This document shows positions 9,612 through 18,577 of a stretch of DNA of 64,000 nucleotides, one piece after another (the first letter of the stretch is position 1; each line of letters starts with the position of its first letter). This DNA is from Pseudomonas fulva 12-X (GTDB taxonomy: Bacteria > Pseudomonadota > Gammaproteobacteria > Pseudomonadales > Pseudomonadaceae). Made by a program: the position numbers and the translations under genes. The notes below the pieces were generated by a model. It saw nothing but the letters and a program-made list of their open reading frames with translations, did not search any database and was not told where the DNA came from. The stretch covers positions 310,001-374,000 of the forward strand of contig NC_015556.1 of assembly GCF_000213805.1 (NCBI RefSeq), read 5' to 3'.

Positions 9612-9666
9612 GGTCTGCTGAGGTTTCACTCGTGGCTGCGGCGCAGCATCGAAACTTCAGCAGACC
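9612..9666 (+). terminator. Long hairpin after the HU-like gene
   Basis: Arms GGTCTGCTGAGGTTTC (9612-9627) and GAAACTTCAGCAGACC (9651-9666) pair with two mismatches around a 23-base loop. Position just past the stop suggests a terminator. Related arms occur at 45332-45380, so it also belongs to a small repeat family. Confidence 0.5.
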
Positions 9667-9764
9667 TTCAATACCCGCCAGCACGCTTACCGTACCCAGC
9701 TGTCAGGCGTCAGGCGGGTCGCTACAATGCATGGCTCTCCTATCCTCTGCGAACAGGCCATGCC

Positions 9765-10157
9765 ATGAAATTTCGTTTTCTTCTGTGGATGCTCGGCCGT
9801 CTGATGGCCAAGGCCAGCCGCGACAATCCGGCGTTCCGCCAGCAGCTCGAAGGCCGTGACCTGGTATTTCAGCTGCACACCCTGGACGGCAAGATCGCCC
9901 GTCACTTCATCGTCGAGAATCAGCGCATCACCAGCAAGCGCGGCGCAGCCAGTGCGCCGGCCTTCGCCATCGGCTTCAAGGATGCTGCTTACGGCTATGC
10001 GACGCTGACCGCCCAGAACAAGCAGCTGGCGTTCATGCAGGGCATTCAGAACAAGGACATCCAGATTCAGGGCAACCCCGCTCTGGTGATCTGGTTCCAG
10101 GGCCTGACCAAGTACCTGCGCCCGAAAAAGCGCTCGGCCGACAAGAAGGCCGCCTGA
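9765..10157 (+). CDS. SCP2 sterol-binding-domain protein
   Basis: A 130-residue small protein of the SCP2-like fold, which binds lipids in a hydrophobic tunnel in other members. Visible are the strand DLVFQLHTLDGKIARHFIVEN, the GFKDAAYGYATLT helix-strand unit and the GNPALVIWFQGLTKYL helix. There is no signal peptide. It sits between the HU-like gene and recG-oxyR as in P. aeruginosa. Its ligand and role are not known to me. Confidence 0.7.
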   Translation: MKFRFLLWMLGRLMAKASRDNPAFRQQLEGRDLVFQLHTLDGKIARHFIVENQRITSKRGAASAPAFAIGFKDAAYGYATLTAQNKQLAFMQGIQNKDIQIQGNPALVIWFQGLTKYLRPKKRSADKKAA

Positions 10158-10195
10158 AAAAACGCCACGGCCCGCGTTCAATGCGGGCCGTGGCG
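10157..10195 (-). terminator. Strong terminator between convergent genes
   Basis: A 13-bp perfect GC-rich stem (CGCCACGGCCCGC and its complement) with a 7-base loop. On the minus strand it is followed by six T residues, so it best serves the HDOD gene. The hairpin can also stop the convergent SCP2 gene. Confidence 0.85.
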
Positions 10196-10205
10196 CAGGC
10201 GTGGA

Positions 10206-11606
10206 TCAGTTCTGCGGAAATTGCGCGGCGAGGTCGCGCAGGGCGACTTCGGCAGCCAGCACCTTGTTGAGCGCTTCTTCGGCTTTTTCCCAGGTGATGC
10301 CCAGGTTATCCAGCAGGCTCTGCGGGATCTCGCGCGTCGGGCCGTTGCCGATGCCGTGATTGTGCAGCAGGCTGACCGCCAGGTAGACGAGGTTCGGGTA
10401 GGTGGCGTGATTGCCGGTGTAGGTCGGGTCGTGCTGGAAGCGCAGGGCCACGGCGAGCTCTTCGGGCATGTCCCAGTAACGCATCAGCCAGGAGCCGATC
10501 TGTTCGCGGCTGATCCCCAGCAGATGCTGCTCTATGTAGCTGTGCGGCAGGTGCGGGTTGACCTCCAGGTGACGGCAGATCAGCGAGAAGTGCGGCGGGA
10601 ACACGTGGGCCAGCACCAGGTTGCCGAAGTTGTGCAGCAGGCCGGCCAGGTAGGTCAGGCCGGCTTCCGGGCGCTGGGCGCGAGGCATGGCACGGGTCAG
10701 GCCTTCGATGACGGCGGCGGTGTAGATCGCCTGCTGCCAGTAGGGCGTGGCCTGCTGCGGCTGGTCCTTGGGCAGGCTTAGGGTCTTGCCCAGGGCCAGA
10801 CCTAGGGCCAGGTTGACCACCAGGTCGAAGCCCAGCACGCGCACGATGGCGTCTTCGACCGAGCGGATCTTGCCGGGCGCGGCGTAGTAGGGCGAAGCGG
10901 CCCAGCTGACCACCTGGGCGGCCAGGGCCGGATCGGTTTCCACCACGCCGGTGATGTCATCGACCGTGGCATTGGGGTCGACCCGCAGCTTGATGATCTT
11001 CTGCGCGGTTTCCGCCAGCGGCGGAATCTCGATGGTTTCTTCCAGGCGCTGCTGGATACGCCGGGCGGTGAAGGCCTGCACCGCCTGGCTGATTTCCTGG
11101 CGGTCGTCTTCGGGGCGTCTGAAGTTGGGGCGCACCTTGCTCGCCGGCTCGCCGAAACGGGCGGCGCTGGCCTTGGTCAGCAGCCCCTTGAAGGCTTCGG
11201 TGCCGAACTCCAGCAGCACACCGGCCTGGCCGGACTGGATGTACAGGCTCGGCACGTCGAGCAGGCGCTCGTCGTACAGGCAGGGCGAACTGGTCAGGGC
11301 GGGAATGCCCGGCAGCAGGGCCAGGTCATGCTTGCCCAGCATGCGATTGAGGCGCTCGGGCTTGACCGCCGTGAGCTTGCGGCCGGTCAGTTCGGCCAGA
11401 CGGTTGAGATCGAGCAGCTGATTTTGCGGGAACAGCACCAGCAGGGCACCCACGGCGTCTTCGAGCAGCACGGTCTGCACACGCTGGGCAGCCGGGATGC
11501 CGGGTTGGTCGTGGCGAGCCTGATAAGTCAAACCGAGTTTCTCCAGCAGCTGACGGATTACATGGGGCGGTTGGGGTGATGTGTCGGCAATGGCTAATTC
11601 AGTCAT
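10206..11606 (-). CDS. YbaK-like editing domain fused to HDOD domain
   Basis: A 466-residue two-domain protein. Residues 1-150 resemble the YbaK/ProX aminoacyl-tRNA editing fold (LLEKLGLTYQARHDQPG, DAVGALLVLFPQNQLLDLNRL, GIPALTSSPCLYDERLL). Residues about 195-420 form an HDOD domain (IEIPPLAETAQKIIKLRVDPNA, VVETDPALAAQVVSWAASP), a relative of HD phosphohydrolases found in signalling proteins that lacks catalytic metal ligands. The fusion suggests that tRNA-like or amino-acyl recognition feeds a signalling output, but this is inference. The gene follows recG after 94 bases. Confidence 0.75.
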   Translation of the reverse strand: MTELAIADTSPQPPHVIRQLLEKLGLTYQARHDQPGIPAAQRVQTVLLEDAVGALLVLFPQNQLLDLNRLAELTGRKLTAVKPERLNRMLGKHDLALLPGIPALTSSPCLYDERLLDVPSLYIQSGQAGVLLEFGTEAFKGLLTKASAARFGEPASKVRPNFRRPEDDRQEISQAVQAFTARRIQQRLEETIEIPPLAETAQKIIKLRVDPNATVDDITGVVETDPALAAQVVSWAASPYYAAPGKIRSVEDAIVRVLGFDLVVNLALGLALGKTLSLPKDQPQQATPYWQQAIYTAAVIEGLTRAMPRAQRPEAGLTYLAGLLHNFGNLVLAHVFPPHFSLICRHLEVNPHLPHSYIEQHLLGISREQIGSWLMRYWDMPEELAVALRFQHDPTYTGNHATYPNLVYLAVSLLHNHGIGNGPTREIPQSLLDNLGITWEKAEEALNKVLAAEVALRDLAAQFPQN

Positions 11607-11700
11607 GACCTATTCCGTCTTCAAGGGGAGCGCAATGTCCCAAGTATAACCAGCAAGCTGACGAGACGAGCGTTCAAGTCGACCATCGTCATGTGTCCAC

Positions 11701-13776
11701 TCACACTTGCCCATATTGTTGTCCGTGGCGCAGCCAGCGTTCGAGCAGTGGGCTGACGTGTTGCGGCCATTGTTCCTGCAGGGCCTGGGCGGCGTCGCGC
11801 ACCGCCGGCAGCAGGTCGGCGTCACGCATCAGATCAGCTACCTTGAACTGCAGCAGGCCGGTTTGTCGAGTGCCGAGCATTTCACCGGGGCCGCGCAACT
11901 CCAGATCCTTCTCCGCAATGACGAAGCCGTCACAGGTTTCACGCATGATGCCCAACCGTTCACGGCCGATCTGCGACAGTGGCGGGTGGTAGAGCAGTAC
12001 GCAGTGGCTGGCCGCGCTACCCCGGCCGACCCGCCCGCGCAGCTGGTGCAGCTGGGCCAGGCCGAGGCGTTCGGGGTTCTCGATGATCATCAGGCTGGCG
12101 TTGGGTACGTCGACACCCACCTCGATCACCGTGGTGGCCACCAGCAGTTGCAGGTTGCCCTGCTTGAACTGATCCATCACCGCGGCTTTCTCGGCCGGCT
12201 TCATGCGGCCGTGGATCAGCCCGACCTGCTGGCCGACCAGCGCGGCGGCCAGATCCTCGTAGGTGGTCTGCGCGGCCTGGCAGGTCAGCTCCTCGGATTC
12301 CTCGATCAGCGTGCATACCCAATATGCCTGGCGGCCTTCGTTGCAAGCCGAGCGAACCCGCTCGACCACCTCGAAGCGGCGGCTGTCGGCGACCAGTACG
12401 GTGTTCACGGGCGTGCGGCCGGGCGGCAGTTCGTCGAGGATCGAGGTATCCAGGTCGGCGTAGGCGCTCATCGCCAGGGTGCGCGGGATCGGCGTGGCGG
12501 TCATGATCAGCTGATGTGGGCTGAGCCGACCGCCCACCCCCTTCTGGCGCAGGGCCAGGCGCTGCTGCACGCCGAAGCGGTGCTGTTCGTCGATGATCGC
12601 CAGGGCCAGGTTGCGAAAGCGCACTTCGTCTTGGAACAGCGCGTGGGTGCCGACCACCATGGGCACGCCGGCGGCAATCTGCTCTAGGGCAGTGGCCCGC
12701 GCCTTGCCCTTGAGCTTGCCGGCCAGCCAGGCGGTTTCCAGGCCAAGGGGCTGCAGCCAGCGGGTGAAGTTTATGAAGTGCTGCTCGGCAAGAATTTCCG
12801 TCGGCGCCATCAGCGCCACCTGATAACCGGCCTCGATGGCCTGCAGCGCTGCGAAAGCTGCGACCACCGTCTTGCCGGCGCCGACGTCGCCCTGCACCAG
12901 GCGCAGCATCGGCTCGTGCTGGCTGAGGTCGTAGGCGATTTCCGCGCCAACCCGTTGCTGTGCGCCGGTGGGCTTGAAGCCGAGGTTGTCGAGAAACTGC
13001 TGGGGCAGGCGCTTGGCCACTGGCAGGCACGGCGCCTGCTGAGCTCGGGCGCTTTCGCGCAGGCGCTGCATCGACAGCTGATGGGTGAGCAGCTCTTCGA
13101 AGGCCAGCCGGTGCTGGGCCCAGTGGCGGCCTTCGGCGAGCTCCTCGAGGTCGGCGTCCGGTGGCGGGCGATGCAGGTAGCGAATCGCCTGGTCCAGCGG
13201 CGCCAGTTCGTACTCCTTGGCCAGTTCCCGGGGCAGCCAGTCCGGCAGGCTGTGCGGGCCGAGGCGTGCCAGGGCCTGCTCGCTGAGCTGGCGCAGGCGT
13301 TGCTGGGTCAGGCCTTCGGTGGTCGGATAGATCGGCGTCAGGGTCTGTTCGACGGCTGGCGGCTCGTCACCGGTCAGCGCGCGATATTCGGGGTGATAGA
13401 TTTCCAGGCCGGACGAGCCAGGGCGGATTTCCCCATAGCAGCGCACCTGGGTGCCGCGCTTGAGGCCTTCCTTCTGTGCATTGCTGAAGTGGTAAAAGCG
13501 CAGGCTCAGGGTGCCGCTGCCGTCACTCAGGCGCACCAGCAGGCTGCGGCGCCGGCCCATCACCACATCGGCGCCGGCAACGGTGCCTTCGACCACCGCA
13601 TCCTGGCCGGGGCGCAGGGCGCCGATGGGCACGATACGGGTACGGTCCTGGTAGCGCAGCGGCAGGTGGAACAGGATGTCCTGCAGGGTTTCCAGGCCGA
13701 CCTTGGCGAGCTTTTCCGCCAGGGCCGCGCCGACGCCTTTGAGGTCGGTAACGGAAACCGTCGACAGCTCGCTCAT
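11701..13776 (-). CDS. recG: ATP-dependent DNA helicase RecG
   Basis: A 691-residue helicase that drives reversal of stalled forks and branch migration of Holliday junctions. An N-terminal wedge domain with an OB fold (LFHLPLRYQDRTRIVPIGALRPGQDAVVEG) is followed by helicase motifs: Walker A GDVGAGKTVVAA, DEQH in IIDEQHRFGVQQR, TATPIPRT, and motif VI QLRGRVGRG. The length is normal. It starts eight bases after oxyR on the same strand; oxyR-recG co-transcription is known in P. aeruginosa. Confidence 0.97.
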   Translation of the reverse strand: MSELSTVSVTDLKGVGAALAEKLAKVGLETLQDILFHLPLRYQDRTRIVPIGALRPGQDAVVEGTVAGADVVMGRRRSLLVRLSDGSGTLSLRFYHFSNAQKEGLKRGTQVRCYGEIRPGSSGLEIYHPEYRALTGDEPPAVEQTLTPIYPTTEGLTQQRLRQLSEQALARLGPHSLPDWLPRELAKEYELAPLDQAIRYLHRPPPDADLEELAEGRHWAQHRLAFEELLTHQLSMQRLRESARAQQAPCLPVAKRLPQQFLDNLGFKPTGAQQRVGAEIAYDLSQHEPMLRLVQGDVGAGKTVVAAFAALQAIEAGYQVALMAPTEILAEQHFINFTRWLQPLGLETAWLAGKLKGKARATALEQIAAGVPMVVGTHALFQDEVRFRNLALAIIDEQHRFGVQQRLALRQKGVGGRLSPHQLIMTATPIPRTLAMSAYADLDTSILDELPPGRTPVNTVLVADSRRFEVVERVRSACNEGRQAYWVCTLIEESEELTCQAAQTTYEDLAAALVGQQVGLIHGRMKPAEKAAVMDQFKQGNLQLLVATTVIEVGVDVPNASLMIIENPERLGLAQLHQLRGRVGRGSAASHCVLLYHPPLSQIGRERLGIMRETCDGFVIAEKDLELRGPGEMLGTRQTGLLQFKVADLMRDADLLPAVRDAAQALQEQWPQHVSPLLERWLRHGQQYGQV

Positions 13777-13784
13777 CGCGATCC

Positions 13785-14708
13785 TCAGGCGTTACGTGGC
13801 AGTGGCTTGGCGACCGAGCACAGGCGGATGGAGTCGGCCAGCACTTCGATGGCCTTGGGGCGCGGGAAGCTGGCGCGCCAGGCGATGGCCACGGTGCGGA
13901 ACGGCGCCGGTGGGCTGAGCGGGCGCACTTCAATCACCCCGGGCGCGTAATGATGGCTGTCGACGGCCGAGAACGGCAGGATCGACACGCCCAGGCCCGA
14001 GGCGACCATATGGCGGATGGTTTCCAGCGAGCTGGATTCCACCGTGGTGTGCTTGGCGTGCTCCTCGCCCTTGCGCAGGGTCGGGCAGGCTTCCAACACC
14101 TGGTCGCGGAAGCAGTGGCCTTCGCCGAGCAGCAGCAGGCTCTTGTCGTTGAGCAGCTTGGTGTCGATGGTCTGCATCGCTGTCCACGGATGGTCCGCCG
14201 GCAGCAGCGCATAGAAGGGTTCGTCGTACAGCGGCAGGGTCAGCACGTCGGCTTCCTGGAACGGCAGGGCGACGATGATCGCGTCCAGCTCGCCGGTGCG
14301 CAGCTTGTCGCGCAGCACATGAGTGAAGTTTTCTTCGATATACAGCGGCATCTGCGTGGCCACGCGGTGCAGCTGCGGGATCAGATGGGGAAACAGGTAG
14401 GGGCCGACGGTATAGATGGCGCCGATCTTCAACGGTGCAGCCAGCTGGTTCTTGCCAACCTGGGCCAGTTCACGAATGCCCTGGGCCTGCTCCAGCACCT
14501 TCTGCGCCTGAGTGACGATGCCCTCGCCCACAGGCGTCAGGCGCACCGCGCTCTTGCTGCGCTCGAAGATCAGCACACCCAGCTCGTCCTCGAGCTTCTT
14601 GACCCCGACCGACAGCGTGGGCTGGCTGACATGGCAGCGCTCCGCGGCGCGGCCGAAGTGCTGTTCCTGAGCGAGCGTCACGATATAGCGCAGTTCGGTG
14701 AGGGTCAT
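13785..14708 (-). CDS. oxyR: Hydrogen peroxide sensing LysR regulator OxyR
   Basis: A 307-residue LysR-type activator of catalase and peroxidase genes. The N-terminal helix-turn-helix is MTLTELRYIVTLAQEQHFGRAAERCHVSQPTLSVGVKKLE (first 40 residues). The peroxide-sensing cysteines are visible in GEGHC and EACP, nine residues apart, as in C199-C208 of E. coli. The start MTLTELRY is chosen from the family; an in-frame upstream start adds nine unsupported residues. It leads the oxyR-recG unit. Confidence 0.95.
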   Translation of the reverse strand: MTLTELRYIVTLAQEQHFGRAAERCHVSQPTLSVGVKKLEDELGVLIFERSKSAVRLTPVGEGIVTQAQKVLEQAQGIRELAQVGKNQLAAPLKIGAIYTVGPYLFPHLIPQLHRVATQMPLYIEENFTHVLRDKLRTGELDAIIVALPFQEADVLTLPLYDEPFYALLPADHPWTAMQTIDTKLLNDKSLLLLGEGHCFRDQVLEACPTLRKGEEHAKHTTVESSSLETIRHMVASGLGVSILPFSAVDSHHYAPGVIEVRPLSPPAPFRTVAIAWRASFPRPKAIEVLADSIRLCSVAKPLPRNA

Positions 14709-14811
14709 AGTCTTTATCCATTGAGATGGCGCCAAGCATAGCCGCTGTCTTCAATGGAACCAACCACTCACGATGGCCAAAATGTGTGTTCGTTGACGGG
14801 CCCTGAATGCA

Positions 14812-14837
14812 AAGGCCCCGGCGGTTGCCGGGGCCTT
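14812..14837 (-). terminator. Terminator after tonB2
   Basis: An 11-bp perfect stem (AAGGCCCCGGC and its complement) with a GGTT loop follows the tonB2 stop on the minus strand. It separates the exbB-exbD-tonB2 operon from oxyR. Confidence 0.75.
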
Positions 14838-14850
14838 GGTGATGCTGGGG

Positions 14851-15594
14851 TCAGCGGCGCCCACCGCGCTCCAGCGAGTAGATGAAGGGCGCGACGATTT
14901 CCACGCTGCCGTTCTTGAGCATTTCCGCTGGCGGCTTGGGCAGCGGTTGGGCGCGGCGGATCATCTGCAGCGTGGCGCGATCCAGCGAAGCACTGCTGGA
15001 TTTGCCCACCAGCTCGTAGGACAGCACCTTGCCGTTGGCATCGACCACGAAGCGCAAGCGGTTGACCCCTTCGAGGCCGCGGCGGCGAGCGTCTTCCGGG
15101 TACTTCTTGTACTTCGCCAGGTGCGCGAGCAACTCGCCCTGCCAGCTTTTCTCGGCCTTGCTCGGCGCGCTGACCGGCGCCTGCTCCGGCGCGGCCGGCT
15201 TGGCTTCGGCCGGTGCCGGTGGGGCAGGTGGCGCCTTCTCTGGCGGCTGCTCCTGGGGCTCCGGAGGCTTGGGCTCGGGCGGCTTGGGTTTCGGTGGCTT
15301 CGGCTTGGGTTTCGGCTTGGGCGGCGTAACCGCGAGCGTCGGCTTCGGCGCTTCGGCGATCTTCGGCTGCGGCTCGGGCTCCTCCGGTACCACTTCCGGT
15401 GGCGGCGGCGGTGCAGGCTTGGGCGCGGCTGGTGGCAAGGGCTCCAGCTCGACGATCATCGCTGCCGGTGGCGGCAGCTCGATGGGCGTCGCCTGGGGCT
15501 GCCAGTACATCGCCCAGAGGAACAGGCCGACGTGCAGGCCGACCACGATGGCCAGGCTGGCAGCCCAGGAAAACGTGCGGCTGGATTTCTTCAT
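14851..15594 (-). CDS. tonB2: TonB energy transducer
   Basis: A 247-residue periplasm-spanning protein that couples the ExbB-ExbD proton motor to outer-membrane receptors. It has one N-terminal membrane anchor (AIVVGLHVGLFLWAMYW), a long Pro-Lys and Pro-Glu linker (about residues 35-150) and a C-terminal TonB domain with YPEDARRRGLEGVNRLRFVV. It overlaps exbD by four bases, so the three genes are translated together. The order exbB-exbD-tonB matches the exbB1-exbD1-tonB2 operon of P. aeruginosa, hence the name. Confidence 0.9.
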   Translation of the reverse strand: MKKSSRTFSWAASLAIVVGLHVGLFLWAMYWQPQATPIELPPPAAMIVELEPLPPAAPKPAPPPPPEVVPEEPEPQPKIAEAPKPTLAVTPPKPKPKPKPPKPKPPEPKPPEPQEQPPEKAPPAPPAPAEAKPAAPEQAPVSAPSKAEKSWQGELLAHLAKYKKYPEDARRRGLEGVNRLRFVVDANGKVLSYELVGKSSSASLDRATLQMIRRAQPLPKPPAEMLKNGSVEIVAPFIYSLERGGRR

Positions 15595-16019
15595 TGCGCG
15601 CCGACCGTCTCCAAGCCCACCAGGCCGATCTTCAGGTAACCGGTGCCGCGCAGGTTATCCATGACTTCCATCAGGTCACCATATTCGACGCCCTTGTCAC
15701 CGCGCACGAAGATGGTCTTGTCCTTGTCGTTCCTGGTCAGCTTGTCCAGCGCCGCGCCGAGCATGGCCGGCTGCACCTCGTCGTTGTCGAGGTACAGCTT
15801 CTTGTCTTCCTTGATGCTCAGGTAGATCGGCTTGTCCGGACGCGGCGCCGGCTTGGCGCTGGAGGCGGGCAGGTCGATCTTCACGTCGACGGTGGCCAGC
15901 GGCGCGGCGACCATGAAGATGATCAGCAGCACCAGCATCACGTCGATGAAGGGCGTGACGTTGATCTCGTGGTTTTCCTGGAGATCGTCGCCGCCGTTTT
16001 CGTTGAGATGAAGCCCCAT
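15591..16019 (-). CDS. exbD: ExbD proton-channel subunit
   Basis: A 142-residue biopolymer transport protein with one membrane segment (NVTPFIDVMLVLLIIFMVAAPL). That segment contains the essential proton-carrying Asp in PFIDVMLV. The periplasmic part (DKTIFVRGDKGVEYGDLMEVMDNLR) is typical. The start MGLHLNEN is chosen because it lies five bases after the exbB stop and just precedes the conserved cytosolic tail. It works in a complex with ExbB and TonB. Confidence 0.95.
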   Translation of the reverse strand: MGLHLNENGGDDLQENHEINVTPFIDVMLVLLIIFMVAAPLATVDVKIDLPASSAKPAPRPDKPIYLSIKEDKKLYLDNDEVQPAMLGAALDKLTRNDKDKTIFVRGDKGVEYGDLMEVMDNLRGTGYLKIGLVGLETVGAQ

Positions 16020-16023
16020 GGTC

Positions 16024-17136
16024 TTAGCCCACCTTGACCACGTGAGGTTGCTGGGCGCGGTCATGGGCCGGCGGCTGCATGTCCAGGTCGCGGCTGACCA
16101 GCAGCAGCACCTGGGCCGAAGCGTCGGCGACCTGGGCCTTGTAGGCGCTGATCGAGCGCGAGAAGGCGTTGTAGATGATCACCGCCGGAATCGCCGCGAC
16201 CAAGCCCAGAGCGGTGGCCAGCAGGGCTTCGGCGATGCCGGGGGCGACTACGGCGAGGTTGGTGGTCTGGGTTTTGGCGATGCCGATGAAGCTGTTCATG
16301 ATGCCCCACACGGTGCCGAACAAGCCGACGAAGGGCGCGGTGGAACCGATGGTGGCGAGCACGCCGGTGCCCTTGCTCATGTCGCGGCCGCAGGCGCCGA
16401 CCAGGCGCTCGAGACGGAAGCTGACGCGCTCCTTGATGCCTTCCTTCTCACGGCTGGTGGCTGAGAGTTTCAGTTCTTCGCGAGCGTCTTCGATGAGGAC
16501 TTCGCTGAAGCTGTGCTTGGCGCGGGCCTGCTCGCTGGCCTGGGCCAGGTTGCGGGCACCCTTGAGTTCGACGATCTCGCGGCGCAGACGGCGGCGTGCG
16601 GTAACCAGCTCGATGGTCTTGGCGATCCAGATGGTCCAGGTGAGGATCGAGGCCAGAACCAGGCCGATCATCACGCTTTTCACCACCACGTCGGCGCCCT
16701 GGTACATGCCCCACGGCGACAGATCATGGAAGGCCTGTTCGGCTTCGGCGGTGGGATCATTGTCAGCAGCGAATTTTTCAAAAGAGCTACTGAGCTCGCG
16801 CAACTTGTCGATGGTTTCCTGAGACACGCCCTTTTCTAAAAGGAACTGCTCGCGAGCCTGATTGACTTGTTCGGGGGTAGCATCTGGGCCAAGGGCATCG
16901 ATTCGAGCCTGCATTTCTTCTGCAAGGCGCGGGTCAACGGCGGGCATAGCCGGCTGTTCAGCATTCGCGTTCGCAGCGGGCTGAGAGCTGGGCGCAGGCT
17001 GTGCCGGCGCCGACTGGTCAGCAAAGCCCGCGGCTGGGGCCAGTGTCAGGCTGAGCAGCAGGGCGAGGAAGGCGCCGAGGCGTTGCGGCCGAGCGGCGAC
17101 GGTGGTTGGCTTGGCGCTATGGGCGATAGAGTTCAT
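16024..17136 (-). CDS. exbB: ExbB proton-channel subunit with long N-terminal periplasmic extension
   Basis: A 370-residue inner-membrane motor subunit that energises TonB. A signal-like segment (RLGAFLALLLSLTLAPAAGFA) is followed by a Pro/Ala/Gln-rich periplasmic region of about 100 residues. Then come three membrane helices around SVMIGLVLASILTWTIWI, GVLATIGSTAPFVGLFGTVWGIMNSF and VVAPGIAEALLATALGLVAAIPAVIIYN. The last two are the MotA/TolQ/ExbB signature. The extension is larger than in E. coli ExbB but is known in Pseudomonas. It is the first gene of its operon. A Fur site would be expected in the AT-rich 160 bases upstream, but I see no convincing match. Confidence 0.93.
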   Translation of the reverse strand: MNSIAHSAKPTTVAARPQRLGAFLALLLSLTLAPAAGFADQSAPAQPAPSSQPAANANAEQPAMPAVDPRLAEEMQARIDALGPDATPEQVNQAREQFLLEKGVSQETIDKLRELSSSFEKFAADNDPTAEAEQAFHDLSPWGMYQGADVVVKSVMIGLVLASILTWTIWIAKTIELVTARRRLRREIVELKGARNLAQASEQARAKHSFSEVLIEDAREELKLSATSREKEGIKERVSFRLERLVGACGRDMSKGTGVLATIGSTAPFVGLFGTVWGIMNSFIGIAKTQTTNLAVVAPGIAEALLATALGLVAAIPAVIIYNAFSRSISAYKAQVADASAQVLLLVSRDLDMQPPAHDRAQQPHVVKVG

Positions 17137-17300
17137 GCTTGCCGGACCTAAATGTGAGGGCGGTAATCGGTGCGGCCACATAGGGCGCACGAAAAAAAGG
17201 CTAAACATTATTGCAAGTAATTCTTGTTCGTGAAAGAGGTGGCGTAACTCTATTACGTTCATGCCTGTTTTTGAACGCCGGACAGCTTGAGAGAGGATCC

Positions 17301-18158
17301 ATGACTAAAGGTGCAAGTGTGCTGATCGCTGGTTGCGGCGATGTGGGCGGCCGGCTGGCCGTGCGGCTGCACGAGGCGGGTTGGCAGGTTCATGGCCTGC
17401 GCCGCACTGTGTCGGAGCTGCCCACGGGCATCCTGCCGGTCGCCGGTGATCTGCATCAGGCTGATTGCCCAGCCCAGTGGCCGCAGGGCGAGCTGGATTA
17501 TCTGGTGTACAGCGCCGCCGCCAGCGAGCATGACGAAGCGGGCTATCGCCAGGCTTACGTCGACGGGCTGCGTCATGTGCTGAGCTGGTTGCAGGATCGC
17601 GGGCAGCGGCCGAAGCGGCTGATCTTCGTTTCCAGCAGCGGCGTCTACGGCCAGGCGGGTGGCGAGTGGGTTGACGAACGCTCACCGGCCGAGGCGCAGA
17701 GCTATTCCGGGCGCATCATACGCGAGGCCGAGCAGGTGGCCTGGAGCAGCGGCGTGCCAGCCACCGTGGTGCGCCTGACGGGCATCTACGGCCCAGGACG
17801 TGAATGGCTGCTCAAGCAGGTGCGCATGGGCTATCGGGTGGCGGTCGAGCCGCCGCTGTATGGCAACCGCATTCATGCCGATGACGCGGCCGGCCTGCTG
17901 GCCTTTCTGCTGCAGGCCGATCTGGCAGGCAGGGCGCTGGATGACTGCTATCTCGGCGTGGACGACGAGCCGGCGCCGCTGCACCAGGTGGTCGGCTGGC
18001 TACGTGAACAGCTCGGGGTCGAACACTGGGCCGAGGATGCGGCGGTGCGTCGCTCCGGCAGCAAGCGCTGCAGTAACGCCCGCGCCCGGGCGTTGGGCTG
18101 GGTGCCGCAATATCCCAGCTATCGCGAAGGCTATGCCGCGGTGTTGCTGGAGCGCTGA
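17301..18158 (+). CDS. NAD(P)-binding epimerase/dehydratase-like protein
   Basis: A 285-residue extended short-chain dehydrogenase relative, similar to the YeeZ group. The nucleotide-binding loop is VLIAGCGDVGGRLAVRL. The middle region has FVSSSGVYGQAGG and a Ser-Gly-Arg stretch (YSGRIIREAE) where the usual Tyr-x-x-x-Lys would be, so the Lys is replaced by Arg. VRLTGIYGPGREWLL and HADDAAGLLAFLL follow the family. GAGAGG precedes the ATG. Substrate unknown. It faces ridA convergently. Confidence 0.75.
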   Translation: MTKGASVLIAGCGDVGGRLAVRLHEAGWQVHGLRRTVSELPTGILPVAGDLHQADCPAQWPQGELDYLVYSAAASEHDEAGYRQAYVDGLRHVLSWLQDRGQRPKRLIFVSSSGVYGQAGGEWVDERSPAEAQSYSGRIIREAEQVAWSSGVPATVVRLTGIYGPGREWLLKQVRMGYRVAVEPPLYGNRIHADDAAGLLAFLLQADLAGRALDDCYLGVDDEPAPLHQVVGWLREQLGVEHWAEDAAVRRSGSKRCSNARARALGWVPQYPSYREGYAAVLLER

Positions 18159-18164
18159 AGGGAA

Positions 18165-18186
18165 GCCCGGAGGCGATGCTCCGGGC
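18165..18186. terminator. Hairpin between convergent genes
   Basis: GCCCGGAG and CTCCGGGC form a perfect 8-bp stem with a 6-base loop between the stops of the epimerase-like gene and ridA. There is no clear T-run on either strand. Confidence 0.4.
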
Positions 18187-18196
18187 CTGTGGCAGG

Positions 18197-18577
18197 TCAG
18201 TCGATGACCAGGATGCCGTCCATTTCCACCTGAGCGCCTTTCGGCAGGGCGGCCACGCCAATGGCGGCGCGTGCCGGGTAGGGCTGCTGGAAGTAGCGGC
18301 CCATCACTTCGTTGACGGTGGCGAAGTGGGAGAGGTCGGTGAGGAAGATGTTCAGCTTGACCACGTCCTTGAACGAGCCACCGGCGGCTTCGATCACCGA
18401 CTTGAGGTTCTCGAAGACCTGCACGGTCTGCGCTTCGAAGCCTTCAACCAGCTCCATGGTCTTGGGATCCAGCGGGATCTGCCCGGACAGGTAGACGGTG
18501 TTGCCGGCCTTGATGGCTTGGGAGTAAGTGCCGATGGCGGCTGGGGCCTTGTCGCTGTTGATGACGCTCTTGCTCAT
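18197..18577 (-). CDS. ridA: RidA-family enamine/imine deaminase
   Basis: A 126-residue protein of the YjgF/YER057c/UK114 family, which hydrolyses reactive 2-aminoacrylate and related imines released by PLP enzymes. [25 protein letters not shown] is the N-terminal signature. The catalytic Arg is in [23 protein letters not shown], with the Glu that positions water just after it. Length is standard. It lies downstream of spoT on the same strand. Confidence 0.93.
   Translation of the reverse strand: MSKSVINSDKAPAAIGTYSQAIKAGNTVYLSGQIPLDPKTMELVEGFEAQTVQVFENLKSVIEAAGGSFKDVVKLNIFLTDLSHFATVNEVMGRYFQQPYPARAAIGVAALPKGAQVEMDGILVID

Noticed and set aside
17160..17240. A possible Fur box upstream of exbB
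   Set aside because: The region is AT-rich and a Fur site would make sense, but no stretch matches the 19-bp consensus or three GATAAT-like hexamers well enough.
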